64,000 nt of DNA, taken from the NCBI GenBank assembly GCA_021613375.1, contig CM038727.1, positions 1,196,832 to 1,260,831 of the forward strand. Reading direction: 5' to 3'. Source of the DNA: Megaleporinus macrocephalus. Taxonomy: Eukaryota > Chordata > Actinopteri > Characiformes > Anostomidae. The translations under genes were made by a program, and so were the position numbers. The notes under the pieces were generated by a model. That model worked only from the letters and a program-made list of their open reading frames with translations. It was not told the origin of the DNA and did not search any database. Below are positions 41,451-54,100 of the stretch, in pieces (positions within the stretch are counted from its first letter, which is position 1; each line of letters opens with the position of its first letter).

Positions 41451-42447
41451 CAGAAGTGTACTATGTAGAGATATGGAGGTGTTTGGGACTCAGTCTGGGT
41501 TTGATGTATGTATGTATGTACTATGTAGGGATATGGAGGTGTTTGGGACTCAGTCTGGGTTTGATGTATGTATGTACTATGTAGGGATATGGAGGTGTTT
41601 GGGACTCAGTCTGGGTTTGATGTATGTATGTACTATGTAGGGATATGGGGGTGTTTGGGTCTCAGTCTGGGTTTGATGTATGGTATGTATGTACTATGTA
41701 GGGATATGGAGGTGTTTGGGACTCAGTCTGGGTTTGATGTATGTATGTACTATGTAGAGATATGGGGGTGTTTGGGACTCAGTCTGGGTTTGATGTATGT
41801 ATGTACTATGTAGGGATATGGAGGTGTTTGGGACTCAGTCTGGGTTTGATGTATGTATGTACTATGTAGGGATATGGAGGTGTTTGGGACTCAGTCTGGG
41901 TTTGATGTATGTATGTACTATGTAGGGATATGGGGGTGTTTGGGTCTCAGTCTGGGTTTGATGTATGGTATGTATGTACTATGTAGGGATATGGAGGTGT
42001 TTGGGACTCAGTCTGGGTTTGATGTATGTATGTATGTACTATGTAGGGATATGGAGGTGTTTGGGACTCAGTCTGGGTTTGATGTATGTATGTATGTACT
42101 ATGTAGGGATATGGAGGTGTTTGGGACTCAGTCTGGGTTTGATGTATGTATGTATGTACTATGTAGGGATATGGAGGTGTTTGGGACTCAGTCTGGGTTT
42201 GATGTATGTATGTATGTACTATGTAGGGATATGGAGGTGTTTGGGACTCAGTCTGGGTTTGATGTATGTAAGTACTATGTAGGGATATGGAGGTGTTTGG
42301 GACTCAGTCTGGGTTTGATGTATGTATGTATGTACTGTGTAGGGATATGGAGGTGTTTGGGACTCAGTCTGGGTTTTATGTATGTGTGTATGTAGTATGT
42401 AGGGATATGGAGGTGTTTGGGTCTCAGTCTGGGTTTGATGTATGTTA
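41451..42447. repeat. 56-60-bp minisatellite (~17 copies)
   Basis: The unit is ACTATGTAGGGATATGGAGG + TGTTTGGGACTCAGTCTGGG + TTTGATGTATG with one to three further TATG steps, which explains the 56, 57 and 60-bp lengths. Long open frames with the repeated GLSLGLMYV peptide are a by-product. A lone, inverted and diverged copy of the unit lies at about 43,768-43,825. Confidence 0.96.
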
Positions 42448-43729
42448 GCTCTCAGTTAGCCTGTTAGCTAGCTGACCTGCCGAGTTCTAGTTAAGCAGTC
42501 AGTCTGTTTAAAAAGAACCAGGTTCTTACTCGGTGCTCCATGCGAGAAGCATTAGAGTCTGAGATTATTCTATTAACAGCACAAGGTGTTTTGTGACATG
42601 GCTCATTGTTACGTCGTGCTTATATTTAGTTTTTTACAACTGTTATGCATGTGACTGAGCCAATCAGATTTAAAGACTGCAGTGGTCTGTTTCATAATTA
42701 CACTTTTACACTGTTTGCATAATACATCAAAATATAGATTGACATGTATTGGCATGTTTCAAAGCTAAACTCTTCCCAGCTTGGTTAGTTAACTCTGATT
42801 CAGTAGACTACTGTATCTTCATTTGGAAGCTCGTGTTGTCTGTAGTAAACATGGGGAATCCAGCTGACCGGCTTGTAATCAGCTGTCAGCCTGAGGCTGC
42901 AGATGAAATTAGCCTGTGTTTGCTGTGAGAAGCTCTTGTGAATCTAATGAAGTTCGTCTTTGCAGTATTACGCGTGTGTGAGTGTTTACAGGCTGTAAAG
43001 CTGAAATGTGGAGTTGTTATGAGTCACTCTCTGCCTCTTTGTTTTCCTGATTGTTTGTGTGTCGAGGACGTTAACAACAAAGCCGCAACATATCGTGATG
43101 AATATCATGGCAAACTTGGCCTTTTTCTCTTTGATCTGGCGATCTGCCCGTCATTTAAATAGAAAACCAGTTTGGGGTGTCTGACAGCAGCGCGTGGTAA
43201 TGGATGGGAAGTTCCTGCTTCAGCGTGCCAGTGGTGTTGGATTGGTTATTTGAGTTTTAAGAAGATGTCTGTTGTGATGGTCTAGTTGTGTTATGTTCTA
43301 CTGCACTGCGAGTGAGAGTTTGCAGTGAGTATCAGCAGAAATGTGTCTTTTTAAAATTTTTTTGCTTCAGGGACAGTTTGGATTGAAAGATGAACCGTTT
43401 TGATATCAGTATTTATTATAGAATACAACATCAACAATTTTGTTATAGCGAGTTTTAATGAAGTTTAAAATTGCACGTAATTTAAGTTATTAGTTTATTG
43501 TTATTAGTTTTTATTCATGCAGTAAAAACAGCAGCTGCTAAATTTGAATATTGTAATGAAGTAAAAATCAACCAAAAATGGAGCTTGTGGATTTCTTTGG
43601 ACAGTGACGATGTGACATCACAGCCGTCATGAAGAACTGGTAGTCTGATGTACTTAGTGTTCAAGTTTTGGCAGAAAAAGTGGATATTCTGTTCTTCTTG
43701 GCCAAAAAACATTAGAGTAGTGTTACTGT
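42448..43729 (+). other. larp4b: larp4b intron 1, unique part
   Basis: Mostly single-copy intron. No exon with recognisable peptide is seen; the open frame at 42.9-43.2 kb has no supporting splice sites or family similarity. Confidence 0.5.
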
Positions 43730-43857
43730 AGCACTGATGAAATCCAACAGCATTGACTGCATATGCATACATACATACATCAAACCCAGGCGGAGCCCTA
43801 AACGCCTCCGTATCCCTACATACACACACACAGTCAATGCAGGACATTATCAGTGCT
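43730..43857. mobile_element. Hairpin element carrying one inverted minisatellite unit
   Basis: The terminal arms are AGCACTGATGAAATCC..GCATTGACTG (43,730-43,759) and CAGTCAATGCAGG..TATCAGTGCT (43,831-43,857). Between them is one complementary copy of the 56-60-bp unit expanded at 41.45 kb, recognisable by CATACATCAAACCCAG and CTCCGTATCCCTACATAC. This looks like an unexpanded element of the family that seeded the array. Confidence 0.8.
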
Positions 43858-44550
43858 GTATTCTTCTGTTTCTGTTTCTGTTTTTTTTTTGTGTAGTCAT
43901 TCCAGGTCTTCAGAGACATGTAGCTAATTTCAAAACCGGTTCCAGAACAATAGGAGTGTGCAGTCTTTATATTTGTTTTTTTTTTTTTGGCTCTTAATGC
44001 CTATAGGGATGCAGAAGGTATTCATGCAATTGAGTATTGCAAGATTGTGGTTTGTGATGTATTTTTTTTTAAACGGTACTGATTTTTAATTAATAGTTTG
44101 AATAGTGTAATGAGTGGTGGCAGTCAGGGGTTCAGTTTGTGGTGTTTAAACCGCAGACCTCTAAATAATGTAATGTTTCTTCAGCTGTTAGACTCCAACA
44201 TACACACGTAGTGCAAGAGTGAATCGCTGGCGTTGGCATTAGCAGCCTTGTGCGTATGATATATTACGGTATATTGCTTTGTTTACAGTAACGCAGTATA
44301 TTAAACTCTCGTATCATGATGCGTACTGTGTCGCCAGGTTGTTACCAGCACACAGCCGTAACTACAGGTTTTATGTCTTGGAAAAAGTAAGCGTGACAAC
44401 TTATGCATGTTTTAGTGATTGTGGCTTTGGAGATTGTGTTTTTTCTTAAGTGTCATGTTTTCCTGAGACTGAAATGACATGGCAAAGCTAGAATTTTGAA
44501 AGGGGACTTACACCAATGTTTTTGTATTTAATTCTGGATAATGAAGTGCT

Positions 44551-44780
44551 TGAGATGTAAACAGTCATTCACAGTGGTTTTGACAGGAAACGGTTAATTG
44601 TAGAGAAACTTACAGACTGTAATGTTTTCATAGTGGTGGTGATGAGAACCAGGGGTCACCATGTCTACATCATAAATCCAGACGTTGTGTTTACTATCAA
44701 ACCCACCAGTGAGCCTACACGTGTCTTCTGAGTTTATGTCAATATTGATTGAGTATTGAGATTACTTTGTTTACATCTCA
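44551..44780. mobile_element. MITE-like element with TGAGATGTAAACA ends
   Basis: The left end TGAGATGTAAACAG is complementary to the right end TTTGTTTACATCTCA. The interior contains ATAGTGGTGGTGATGAGAACC and AAACCCACCAGTGAGCCTACACG, shared with the elements at 28.7 and 31.8 kb. About 230 bp, non-coding, in larp4b intron 1. Confidence 0.75.
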
Positions 44781-45040
44781 ACCATTTAAACATGTAGAAG
44801 GTCAGCGTTTCTCTTTGAGCACCTAATTCCTTCGCTCTCATGAGAATGGTCTATGGTTGTTACTAAAGTTATGTGATCTTTAATCTGATCTCTGTGAATT
44901 TTACTTTATCTGTAAACTGAATTGATGCAAAAATAAAACATTAGTTTGAGCCGGTGTAAATCTATTAACCTCCTATTACTCGTACTGCTTTTCTGCTGCG
45001 GTTTAATGGGTGTTTGTTCTGTTTGGTTTCATGTTTGCAG

Positions 45041-45153
45041 CCTCCCTGGTGATCTTAGGAGCTCTTTTTAAAGAGCCCAAACCTGGACGGCTCATGACTT
45101 CAGACCAGGAAGGGAAAGACATAGCTGAGCCGCAGGTGCAGCAGTCACAGGAA
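45041..45153 (+). CDS. larp4b: larp4b exon with canonical start codon
   Basis: The acceptor ATGTTTGCAG ends at 45,040 and the ATG is at 45,094. Twenty codons end in CAG GAA at the donor GTGAGG (45,154), phase 0. The start is chosen because MTSDQ is the family N-terminus. The frame also runs open upstream to another ATG at 45,031, but that one overlaps the acceptor, so it is not used. Confidence 0.85.
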
Positions 45154-48100
45154 GTGAGGAAAAAAGAAATCCCCCTTTTGGTAAAGTGTAAACTTTTCAC
45201 TGTCAGCTTTTTTTTTACAGTGTGTATTGTGGATTTTTGCCTTCTCTGTCACTCAAATGCAGCCAATTCCAGTAAATATCCAGATCGTTTAAATTACAAG
45301 CCAGTACAAGTTCACAAGTGTTTCCAAACCCACGTTGTTGAGGTATGTCTACACTGAGCTAATCCCATCCATACCACTGAAACGCCACTCGCAAGATTTG
45401 GGAGTTTGTGTTTGAGTGACAGGGCCATGTGAGTCAGTACAAATTTAAATGTGCTATTTTGGGTGTAGGGAGGGGGTAGGCAGCCATATTGCACCTCCCC
45501 CTCGCTCTCTCTCCCCCTCTTTCTCTCTCCCCCTCTCTCTCGGTGAGAGTGTAACTTCTCGAGGTTTGTTTGCTGGAGTACTGAAATAAGTTTTATGTCG
45601 TAGTTTAATATGGGGTGTTGCTTTAGTAAAGAGTTGAATCCTAATTTGGTGACCGAAAGAACGAGCCTTCTTCAGACGCCAGTCGCTGAAAGCTGCTCCG
45701 GTAAAGACGTGAAGCAGTGCGCTCGCTCCGTGGCCGAGCTGGCCCGAGAGAAGCTTCCTGACTATGGAGAGACGAACAGAGCCCTGGACACCAGAAGCAC
45801 TTCTTCCTCCGCAGACCTGTCCGCAAGCCTCGGTTCCATTGACAAGAGAAGCAGCAGCGTTCAGGACGGGACGGTGCTTTGGAACGAACCCGCCCCTCGT
45901 CTTTGTAAAGTTCTGGAACGGAACGGGAACGCTAAGGAAGTTTCTAAAGGAGGCGGCGACGGTCTCGCCGTTACACCGAGTGCCGAGAGAGCCGTGCTGC
46001 ACTCGGTAAAGAAGAAAATCGCAGAAAATGCAGAGAAACGTGCAAACTGGTTTCGTGAAGTTGGATCTCATTGTGGGGATTTGACTGGGAAAAGCTGGAA
46101 AAGCCGTAGCGAGGACACGGATATCGCAGCCACGCTTGTGCCGGGTAGTCATTACATCAGAGGAGCTCGCTCTTCAGGCAGCGTGGGCTCAGAGGAGCAC
46201 GCACAGGTGCAAAGCAGTGGTAGGGAGAAGGCTGACGACAGAAGGTTGGAGGCAACCACGCTTCATGGGAAGGTCTCTGATGTGCTGGAGAATGATTGCG
46301 ATTTCTCAGACCTCCACTTCAAAAAAAGGACCCAGAGCTTCTACAGCATTTGCTCAATCGATGCCGACGATCTGGAGGGTGAGTGCGAATCCGTGACGCA
46401 ACCTGCGCCAGTCGCTCAGGCTAACGTATTAGCTGCCGCTGAAGAGCCGCCGCCTAATAACTCCTCGCTCCTGAATAATGCATGCGGGACGGCTCCCTCA
46501 GAACCTTCAAATGGGACCAAAGCTTTTGAAAAGCAGATGATCAAAGTACTACAAGATGACGATGAAATGTGTTCTGGAAGTCCTCCAGCGAGAACTTGCT
46601 CTGTAAACATGGGTGGCGCTCTTCCAGACCTCCTTGGGACGTTTAACGCAGGGTCTGAAAAGCATGTTCCTGTTCCCTTTGAGGAGAAAATGATCAAACA
46701 GGCTGGCAGCACATGTGAACGACCTGCCTCAGTCGAGACTCGTGATGAAACCACCCCAGACTTGCTGGAAAGAAACGGAGAGTTATGCTCAGGTGGATGT
46801 ACGGAGGGGCAGCACGGTGAGCGCTTGGTTAATGCTGTCGTCTTGGCTTACGTGGCTGAGCTGCCTGTTGATGCAGCGGCACATGACGCATGTCCTTCTG
46901 AAGCAGAAGAGATCGTTCAATTAAAGGTCGAGTCCACAAGCAGACTAGATGCTGAGGAGAGGGATTTAAGATGCCTCATCTCTAGTGAAGCTGTGAAAGT
47001 AAACTTGGAATCACAGATGAAGGTTGGGCTTTCTGTTCTAGATGCAGCATATCATGATTCTGGGGTTTGTGCTTTGCTAACAGAACCCATTCCTTCACAT
47101 AGCAACGCAGGAGAAGCTCCTTCAGCTGGAAAAGCTACTAGCCAGTGTTTATCCAGTACTGAGAAAATCCGTAAAGAAGCCGAGCTTGATTCATTAAACC
47201 TTAAACCCTCTGATATACCTGAGACCTTCAGGGATGTGCCATCACCTTTCATCACTTCCGCAGTGGAAAATGAAAGTGAGCTTCAAAGCTTCATGACAGA
47301 AGACAACTCTCAGGAAGCTAACCGACTAAATCTGAACTCTGAAGCAGGCAGCCTGTCAAGCTCGTCTGATTTTGAGAAGAAAGAAACAGCCACAGAAGTG
47401 GAGCTCGTGTCTGATGAGCTTAACACATTCCAGAACTTGGGGTTAGTCCCACCTAATATCTGTAGGGGGAATACTGATATTCCACTGACAGGTGAGGTAG
47501 TGGACTGTTCTGAACAGAGTGTAATTTCCCTGCTGGGTTATGATGATGAAGAGAAAAGAGAAGCTGATCTCGGCGTGGAAGACTTCACCTCCACCGCTCC
47601 TCCCACTGACCTGTCAAAACCTGATTCCATAGAGGAAGAGCATGAAGAAACGCTGGAAAATTCAGATTCAGACATTCGTGAACCGTTTCTGCCACCAGCT
47701 GTCACACATATAAGCTCTTCTGATCGTTTGCTTGGTGATGGTGGTTCAGTGGACTCTCTGCAAAGCCCAGTAAACTGTGTGCAGGCAGAGCAGGACCTGC
47801 CCAGCTCTGCTCCTGGGTCTGCAGATGTTTCAGGTAACGCTTGTGCTGCATCTAATGCTGACTGCTCTGAAGGTAACGACCACCTGAGGCGCTCTCCTGT
47901 TCGAGAGTTTTGTAGTAACGAGAGTCTAAAACAGCTAGCAGGTGGTGTTGAACATCACATGGAGTCCACGTTACCTGTCTCCAACCAGGAATGTGTTACC
48001 TCCATAGAGAAAGTAGATTTTGGCTTGAAAGGGAATGAGAAGATCCCAGCTTTCTCAGAGTGCCTCCATGAGGATGAAGAGAAAGTAGGGGTTGATGATT

Positions 48101-51100
48101 CGTTGAGCATCAAAACAGGGCATCAAAGTGGACTACAGCAGGACCTGCCATGTTTTTTTAACTTTGCGGATAAGCAAGAGATCTTCTTCTGTTTGGGAGA
48201 CGGTCAGGAAACTACGGACTCTGACAGCCAGAGCAGTCCGTCAAGCTCGCCTTCTCGGGACACGGAGGCTTCCGACAGTGCCACATTGTCTAAAAACAGT
48301 ATGCTGAGTGAGAGTGCTCGCATTCCCGCCGCTCCTCTCTTGGGACAAGCTGCCAGTGATATGCAAAGCACTTCAGTTTGGGCCAATCAAACTGAGCCAG
48401 CAGAATCAAGGCCTGTCGGTCCACCAGGCATGAATGTGATTGACACTGGAGGGGAAGGGACAGTGGTTGACTACAGCATTCCTCTCGTGGGTACCATAGG
48501 GCCACTCTTTGAAATCGGAGAACCATCGTATGCCTTACAAGGCCATGGCTGCGCTGGTGTGTCTATGGAGAGCTTTGCAACAAGCAGGCTTCAAGGATAC
48601 CAGCTTGAATCGTGCAACCCTTCCACTTGTGGCTTTGGAGATTCTGAAGCTGCTGATGAACCCACATGCCCTAACAAAGCTATTCCGCTACCTGTCGAGC
48701 CCGGCCAGGTGGACGTTCACGCCAGCACTCCCTCGTATGAGATCCATTTCCGTAACGCTGTTGTCCCTGCGCAGGTCGCAAAATCTGAAACCAAGATGAG
48801 CGAGTCCGAAGGAGACCAAGGTGTGCTAAACATGGTTTCGGAGCTTCTCGGAAAGTCTGAGGTGAGTGAGGATGGAGAGTCTGATCATTACCTCTCGCTG
48901 TGGCCTGAAAAGCCGAATACTCAAATTCAAGGGTGTGTCTTGGAGTCAGCGTGGCCTCCTCGTCTCACTGGGGTGGACGTGATGGATGCACAGCAGGACA
49001 GTAAAGATGATCTAGGTGACGACTTGGAGGATGTCCAGGACTTCATGACCACCTACCCATACAACCTGTTAGAGTCTGACGATGGTTCCTGTATATGGGA
49101 CTGGCAAAACGCTTACTATGAACTTGTAAGTGTTCCATGACGGCGTCTGTCCTGCTGTACGTTACACATCTATTGGTCGGTTTGGTCTGTAGAACTATGT
49201 GTGGTCACCTTGTTGTCCTCCAGGCTGCTCATGCATTTAATGTTTGTTTTCTTCTTTTATCTTCTTCTGTCTTTTATTCTAACTTAGGAAACCACCAAGG
49301 TTTCTGATCTCAATCCCAATGCGAAGGCATGGGGCAGTTATATGACTGACCAGGAAGCCTCGGGACTGGCCTACACACACTCTCTCCAGTCATGGGTAAA
49401 AGATGCCAGTGACTCAACAAATACCGTCTCAGGAGGTAAATCTTCAGAAGTATTGTGTATAAAATGTTTGTGATGTTCACCAGTCTGTCATTCACTTCAC
49501 ATGTGATTCATCCACAAATCAGTGACCTCACCAAAACACCACACATAATTAATTATTATATATAATTAATAGGAAATAGTTACTGACATCTTTGTTTTTT
49601 TATTTTATTTAAGTGTTAAGGCATGCACTCGTTAAACATTATGCACATCTCCTTCCATCTCCACTCACTGTCCACTGTATCAGCTCCACTGACCATACAG
49701 GACCTCCACTCACTGTCCACTGTATCAGCTCCACTGACCATACAGGACCTCCACTCACTGTCCACTGTATCAGCTCCACTGACCATACAGGACCTCCACT
49801 CACTGACCACTGTATCAGCTCCACTGACCATACAGGACCTCCACTCACTGACCACTGTATCAGCTCCACTGACCATACAGGACCTCCACTCACTGTCCAC
49901 TGTATCAGCTCCACTGACCATACAGGACCTCCACTCACTGTCCACTGTATCAGCTCCACTGACCATACAGGAGCTCCACTTACAGACTGTAGTTCATCTG
50001 ATTCTCTGTATACTTTATTACTCTGTTCTTTAATGATCAGGACCCCCACAGGACCACCAGTTAGTGTGTGTTGTGCTGGTGTGAATGGATCAGACTGTAG
50101 GACATTGTGTCCACTCTCTGTCCACTCTATTAGACACTCCTACTACTTGCTGGTCCACCTTGTAGATGTAAAGTCAGAGACAGTAGCTCATCTGCTGCTG
50201 CACAGTTTGTGTTCCTCTAGTTCTTCATCAGTGGACACAGGACGCCGCCCACAGGACACTGCTGTCTGAATAGTTGTGCCTGATCTACTCACACCAGCAC
50301 AACACACACTAACACACTACAGTGCTGCAGCGCTGAGAATGATCCACCTCCCTAATAGTATCTGCTCTGTGGTGGTCCTGTGGGGGTCCTGATCATTAAA
50401 GAACAGAGTAATAAAGTATACAGAGAATCAGATGAACTACAGTCTAAGTGTAGAACTACAGGGTGATCAGTGGATCTGATAAAGTAGCCGGTACGTGTAG
50501 GTACATGTTGATGATATTGCTAACTCGTGAATGAGTGGTTGGTTATTCAGGCTCTCACTACATAGGTGCAATGTGGTGTAACAGCATTTCAGCTAAATTA
50601 CAATATTAGTTTGCTCGCAGCGTCTGCATGAATAACAAAGCAGATTTATGTTATTATATGTTGCGCTGCTTGTTTTATTGCTTGCTGTTTACTCGCTTCG
50701 GGGAAATCATTCACAGCTTCATTATACACTTTTCTTTTTAATCTTCTAAAAATATGATGTTGCTGAAAGTCTAAATAGTGATATTTGTTCCTCCAGGTTA
50801 TGTTACCAGCAATGACACAGGGAACTGGAATGAAGAACAGGTATCCGTCTCAGTAGACCTGCCTTCAGCAGAACCGGTGGACATGGGAAGCACAGTCAAT
50901 CAGTTGCCCTCTGGGTTGCAGCAGGAGACCAGCATGAAAGGTGCCGTGATTATTGGGATTATTTCAGTCTGTTTGATCTTGAGCTGGAGGGTTGTGAAGT
51001 GAAAGTCCTGTATTTTGTCTCTCCTGTGCAGAAGGTGGTAGTTCAGACTCCTCCAGGCAGCTTGAAGATCTTCGAGAACAGCTAAAGGCTACACTAGAGT

Positions 51101-54100
51101 TTTGCCTCTCCCGGTAACTTCTTTACACTTTCATACTCGGTGCTGCTTACGCTGGCTGTGGTGTCTGTGGTAGGCTTGCTAGTGGAGCTGACCTTGAATT
51201 CAATGTTTTTTTTATTTTACTCAGAATCTGGTTATGAAATGAAATGCGTCTCTTGGGAGTTATTTGTTATGCGTTCTAGTTTCTAGAACAGCTGTAGCCA
51301 CCTCTGAATTTTAGCAGCCTTTAAATCCAAAACTTTATAGAAAATCTTATGACTGGTCAGAATATGACTGTCCTCCCATCTGCTGAACGCTGTTGGAGGA
51401 CTGACCATCAGGGCCTCCTCCCCACCCATCACCAGCCAGCTCTCCTGTCCATCTGTGTTACTGCTACACCCTCAGTTACATCACTGTACACCATTCAGAT
51501 GTACCAGCACTGAGATAAGATGGGACTGTTTCAGCTCACGCCCACTTTACATAAAGACTCAGTCAGAGACCGCCTCAGTCAGAGACCGCCTCAGCCAGAG
51601 ACTGCCTCTACCTGTGCAGCTTCTAAAGCTTTGCTATCCAGATTTCAAACAGAGACTCTTTTCTTTGGTGTTTAGTTTATTAAACTGTAAATACTGTTTG
51701 ACCAGAGGAGGACGGGTCTCCCTGTGTGAGTCTGGTTCCTCCCAGGGTTTCTTCCTCCAGTCTGAGGGAGGTGTTCTCTTGCCTCTGTCTGGCTCACTGG
51801 AGGATGTATGTTGTAACTGTCTGTTTTCAGGACTGTTTACAACATTGTTGTAAAAAGTGCTACACAAATAAACTTGACTTGAATATCGGCAGCGTGTTCA
51901 TGGCGGAGTTGCGGGAGGAGAGCAGTAGGCATAAACGCAGATTACTGGATACGTGGGCGGCCTTTTCACAATCTGTAGCGTTGTTGTAAGCACAAAAGAA
52001 CATATTGAAGGGTGCTGGACTTCAGCCTCTGTAATGCCACGTATCGTGACCCCTCTCTTTCTTGTTGTGATGCCAGGGAGAATCTCGCCAACGATATGTA
52101 CCTCATCTCTCAAATGGACAGTGACCAGTACGTGCCAATCGTGACGGTGGCAAATCTCGATCAGATCAAGAAGCTGAGCACAGACGTGGATCTAATTGCA
52201 GATATATTGAAGAGTAAGTAATCAGTGGTCATTGTTAACCAAGGCCTCAGTTCATGCGCTCACGCTGCTCACGCTGCTCACGCTGGCGGTTGATGATGTT
52301 TTTGAAACGTTTCAGCGCTCCCTCTCGTACAAGTGGACAAATGTGGTGAGAAAGTACGACCCAACCAGAACCGATGCATCGTTATCCTCCGAGAGGTTCC
52401 CGAGGCCACTCCCGTTGAGGTGAATGTTCTACCTGTTGGATTTCTCTTGTGTAAAATAATGAGGACTCTCGTTGAACAGAATAAAACTCGATTGCTTTTC
52501 TTCTTTTCTTGTTTTAGGAAGTCGAGACTCTGTTCAAGAGTGAAAAATTGCCCAAATTTGTTAATTGTGAGTTTGCCTATAACGATAACTGGTTCATCAC
52601 CTTTCAATCGGAGGCGGATGCACAACTGGTACAGTTTTACTTCCTGTTATATGACAGCCTTGAGTCTTTTTGTCTGGTCTTATAAGGGCAGCTAATTATT
52701 TATTGTCTACGTTCTAGGCGTATCAGTATCTCCGGGAGGAGGTGAAGACGTTTCAAGGAAAGCCGATAAAGGTAATCATGGTTACATGTCATCATATTAG
52801 TGAGTGGTTTTGTTTTCTTCTCTAAAAGCTTTTACACACCCATTTATTTATTTATTTATTTATTTATTTTTGGATTCCAGGCGAGGATAAAAGCCAAGGC
52901 CATTGCTGTCAACACTTTCGTGCCAAAGAATGGGTACCGGCCCGTAGATATGTCCACAAACGTCCAGCAGCGATATACCTCTTACTATATCCCACCTGTG
53001 TATGGACCCCAGCAGCAGTTCCCCCCAATCTACAGACTGGTAACCCCTCAAGGCTGGTCAACAGCACAGAGCTACTTGGATCCCTTAGTGAGTACTGCAT
53101 GGTCTCTTAGGGTGGTTTCACACTTTTCATGAATACTTAAGTCCGCACACAGGACCAGCACTGAGCCTGTTTTGCGTCCGAGCTGTGGATTGATTGTGCT
53201 GTTCAGTACATCACTTTTCTTTGCCTTTGTTTGCAAAATTGTAGCTGCTAGCTTGGTTAGTTAATGAATTTGATTATTTTACTTGTATACAAGCACAACA
53301 GTCCTTTACCTGCTTGAAGCTAACTCAAAGAGCACACAATTACACAACTCCACATACATCAGCGTACAGAAGACCACTCCAGAGTTTGCTGGAAGTAAAT
53401 CCCAGACCACTGGTTTGAAAGATTGGTTCTTAGGATTACTTCTGTTCTTGCAGAGTGAGTGGTTCTGGGTCCAAGAAATAATAGATGTGAACCAATCAAA
53501 TAGTAGCCTTAAAATAACCCATAACCTCTGAAACTGTGTTTGTGTACTATGTGTTATTGAATTAGGCTAACAACAGAAGTAACACAAACCTTTTTCTTAT
53601 TTGTCAGGTTACTCCGTTCCCAAACCCTGGATTCATCAATGGCTTTGCTGGATCTCCAACTTTTAAATCAGCCACAGCACCTTTGACTGTCAGACATTAC
53701 CAACCAAGGAACAGGTATGCTGCTGTTTGTTGAGTGTGTGAGAGTGTACATCTCTCAGCTGTGCCTCCAGTGTTTCACAGTAAGGTTTTCATCCTGATAG
53801 GAATCACAGTAAAGGCCATGTTCGACCCACGGCACCGAGCGCCGAGCGTGGAACAGCTTTGTTGGAGAATCCTGGCACTTTCACAAACCTGCCCTCAGAG
53901 CGTATCCCCAACGGGACCCGTGCGCTACATACCCATCAGATGAGCAGCCGGCCTCGTCTGCCCAGCGCTCCGAGCTATCCTCGCAGGGACCAGGTCGGGA
54001 GTGGACGAATGGAGATGAATGGGGCAGATTACTCACCTGTCATTGGCAGAGGAAGGTAATGCATCAAAGTTGGCATTGTTGGAATTAATGAATAGGTTAT

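Noticed and set aside
41568..42395. Frames of 81, 105 and 180 codons with the repeated peptide GLSLGLMYV
   Set aside because: By-product of the 56-60-bp minisatellite in a larp4b intron.
45010..45357. Longer reading of the larp4b start exon from an upstream ATG with a hydrophobic N-terminus
   Set aside because: The upstream ATG overlaps the splice acceptor at 45,031-45,040 and the frame reads past the donor; MTSDQ at 45,094 matches the family start.
45454..46152. 232-codon minus-strand frame opposite the giant exon
   Set aside because: Antisense shadow of the 1172-codon plus-strand frame, with no independent support.
49613..50269. Frames of up to 218 codons on both strands
   Set aside because: Created by the 45-bp repeat and the hairpin transposon; the region is an intron between two well-supported larp4b exons.
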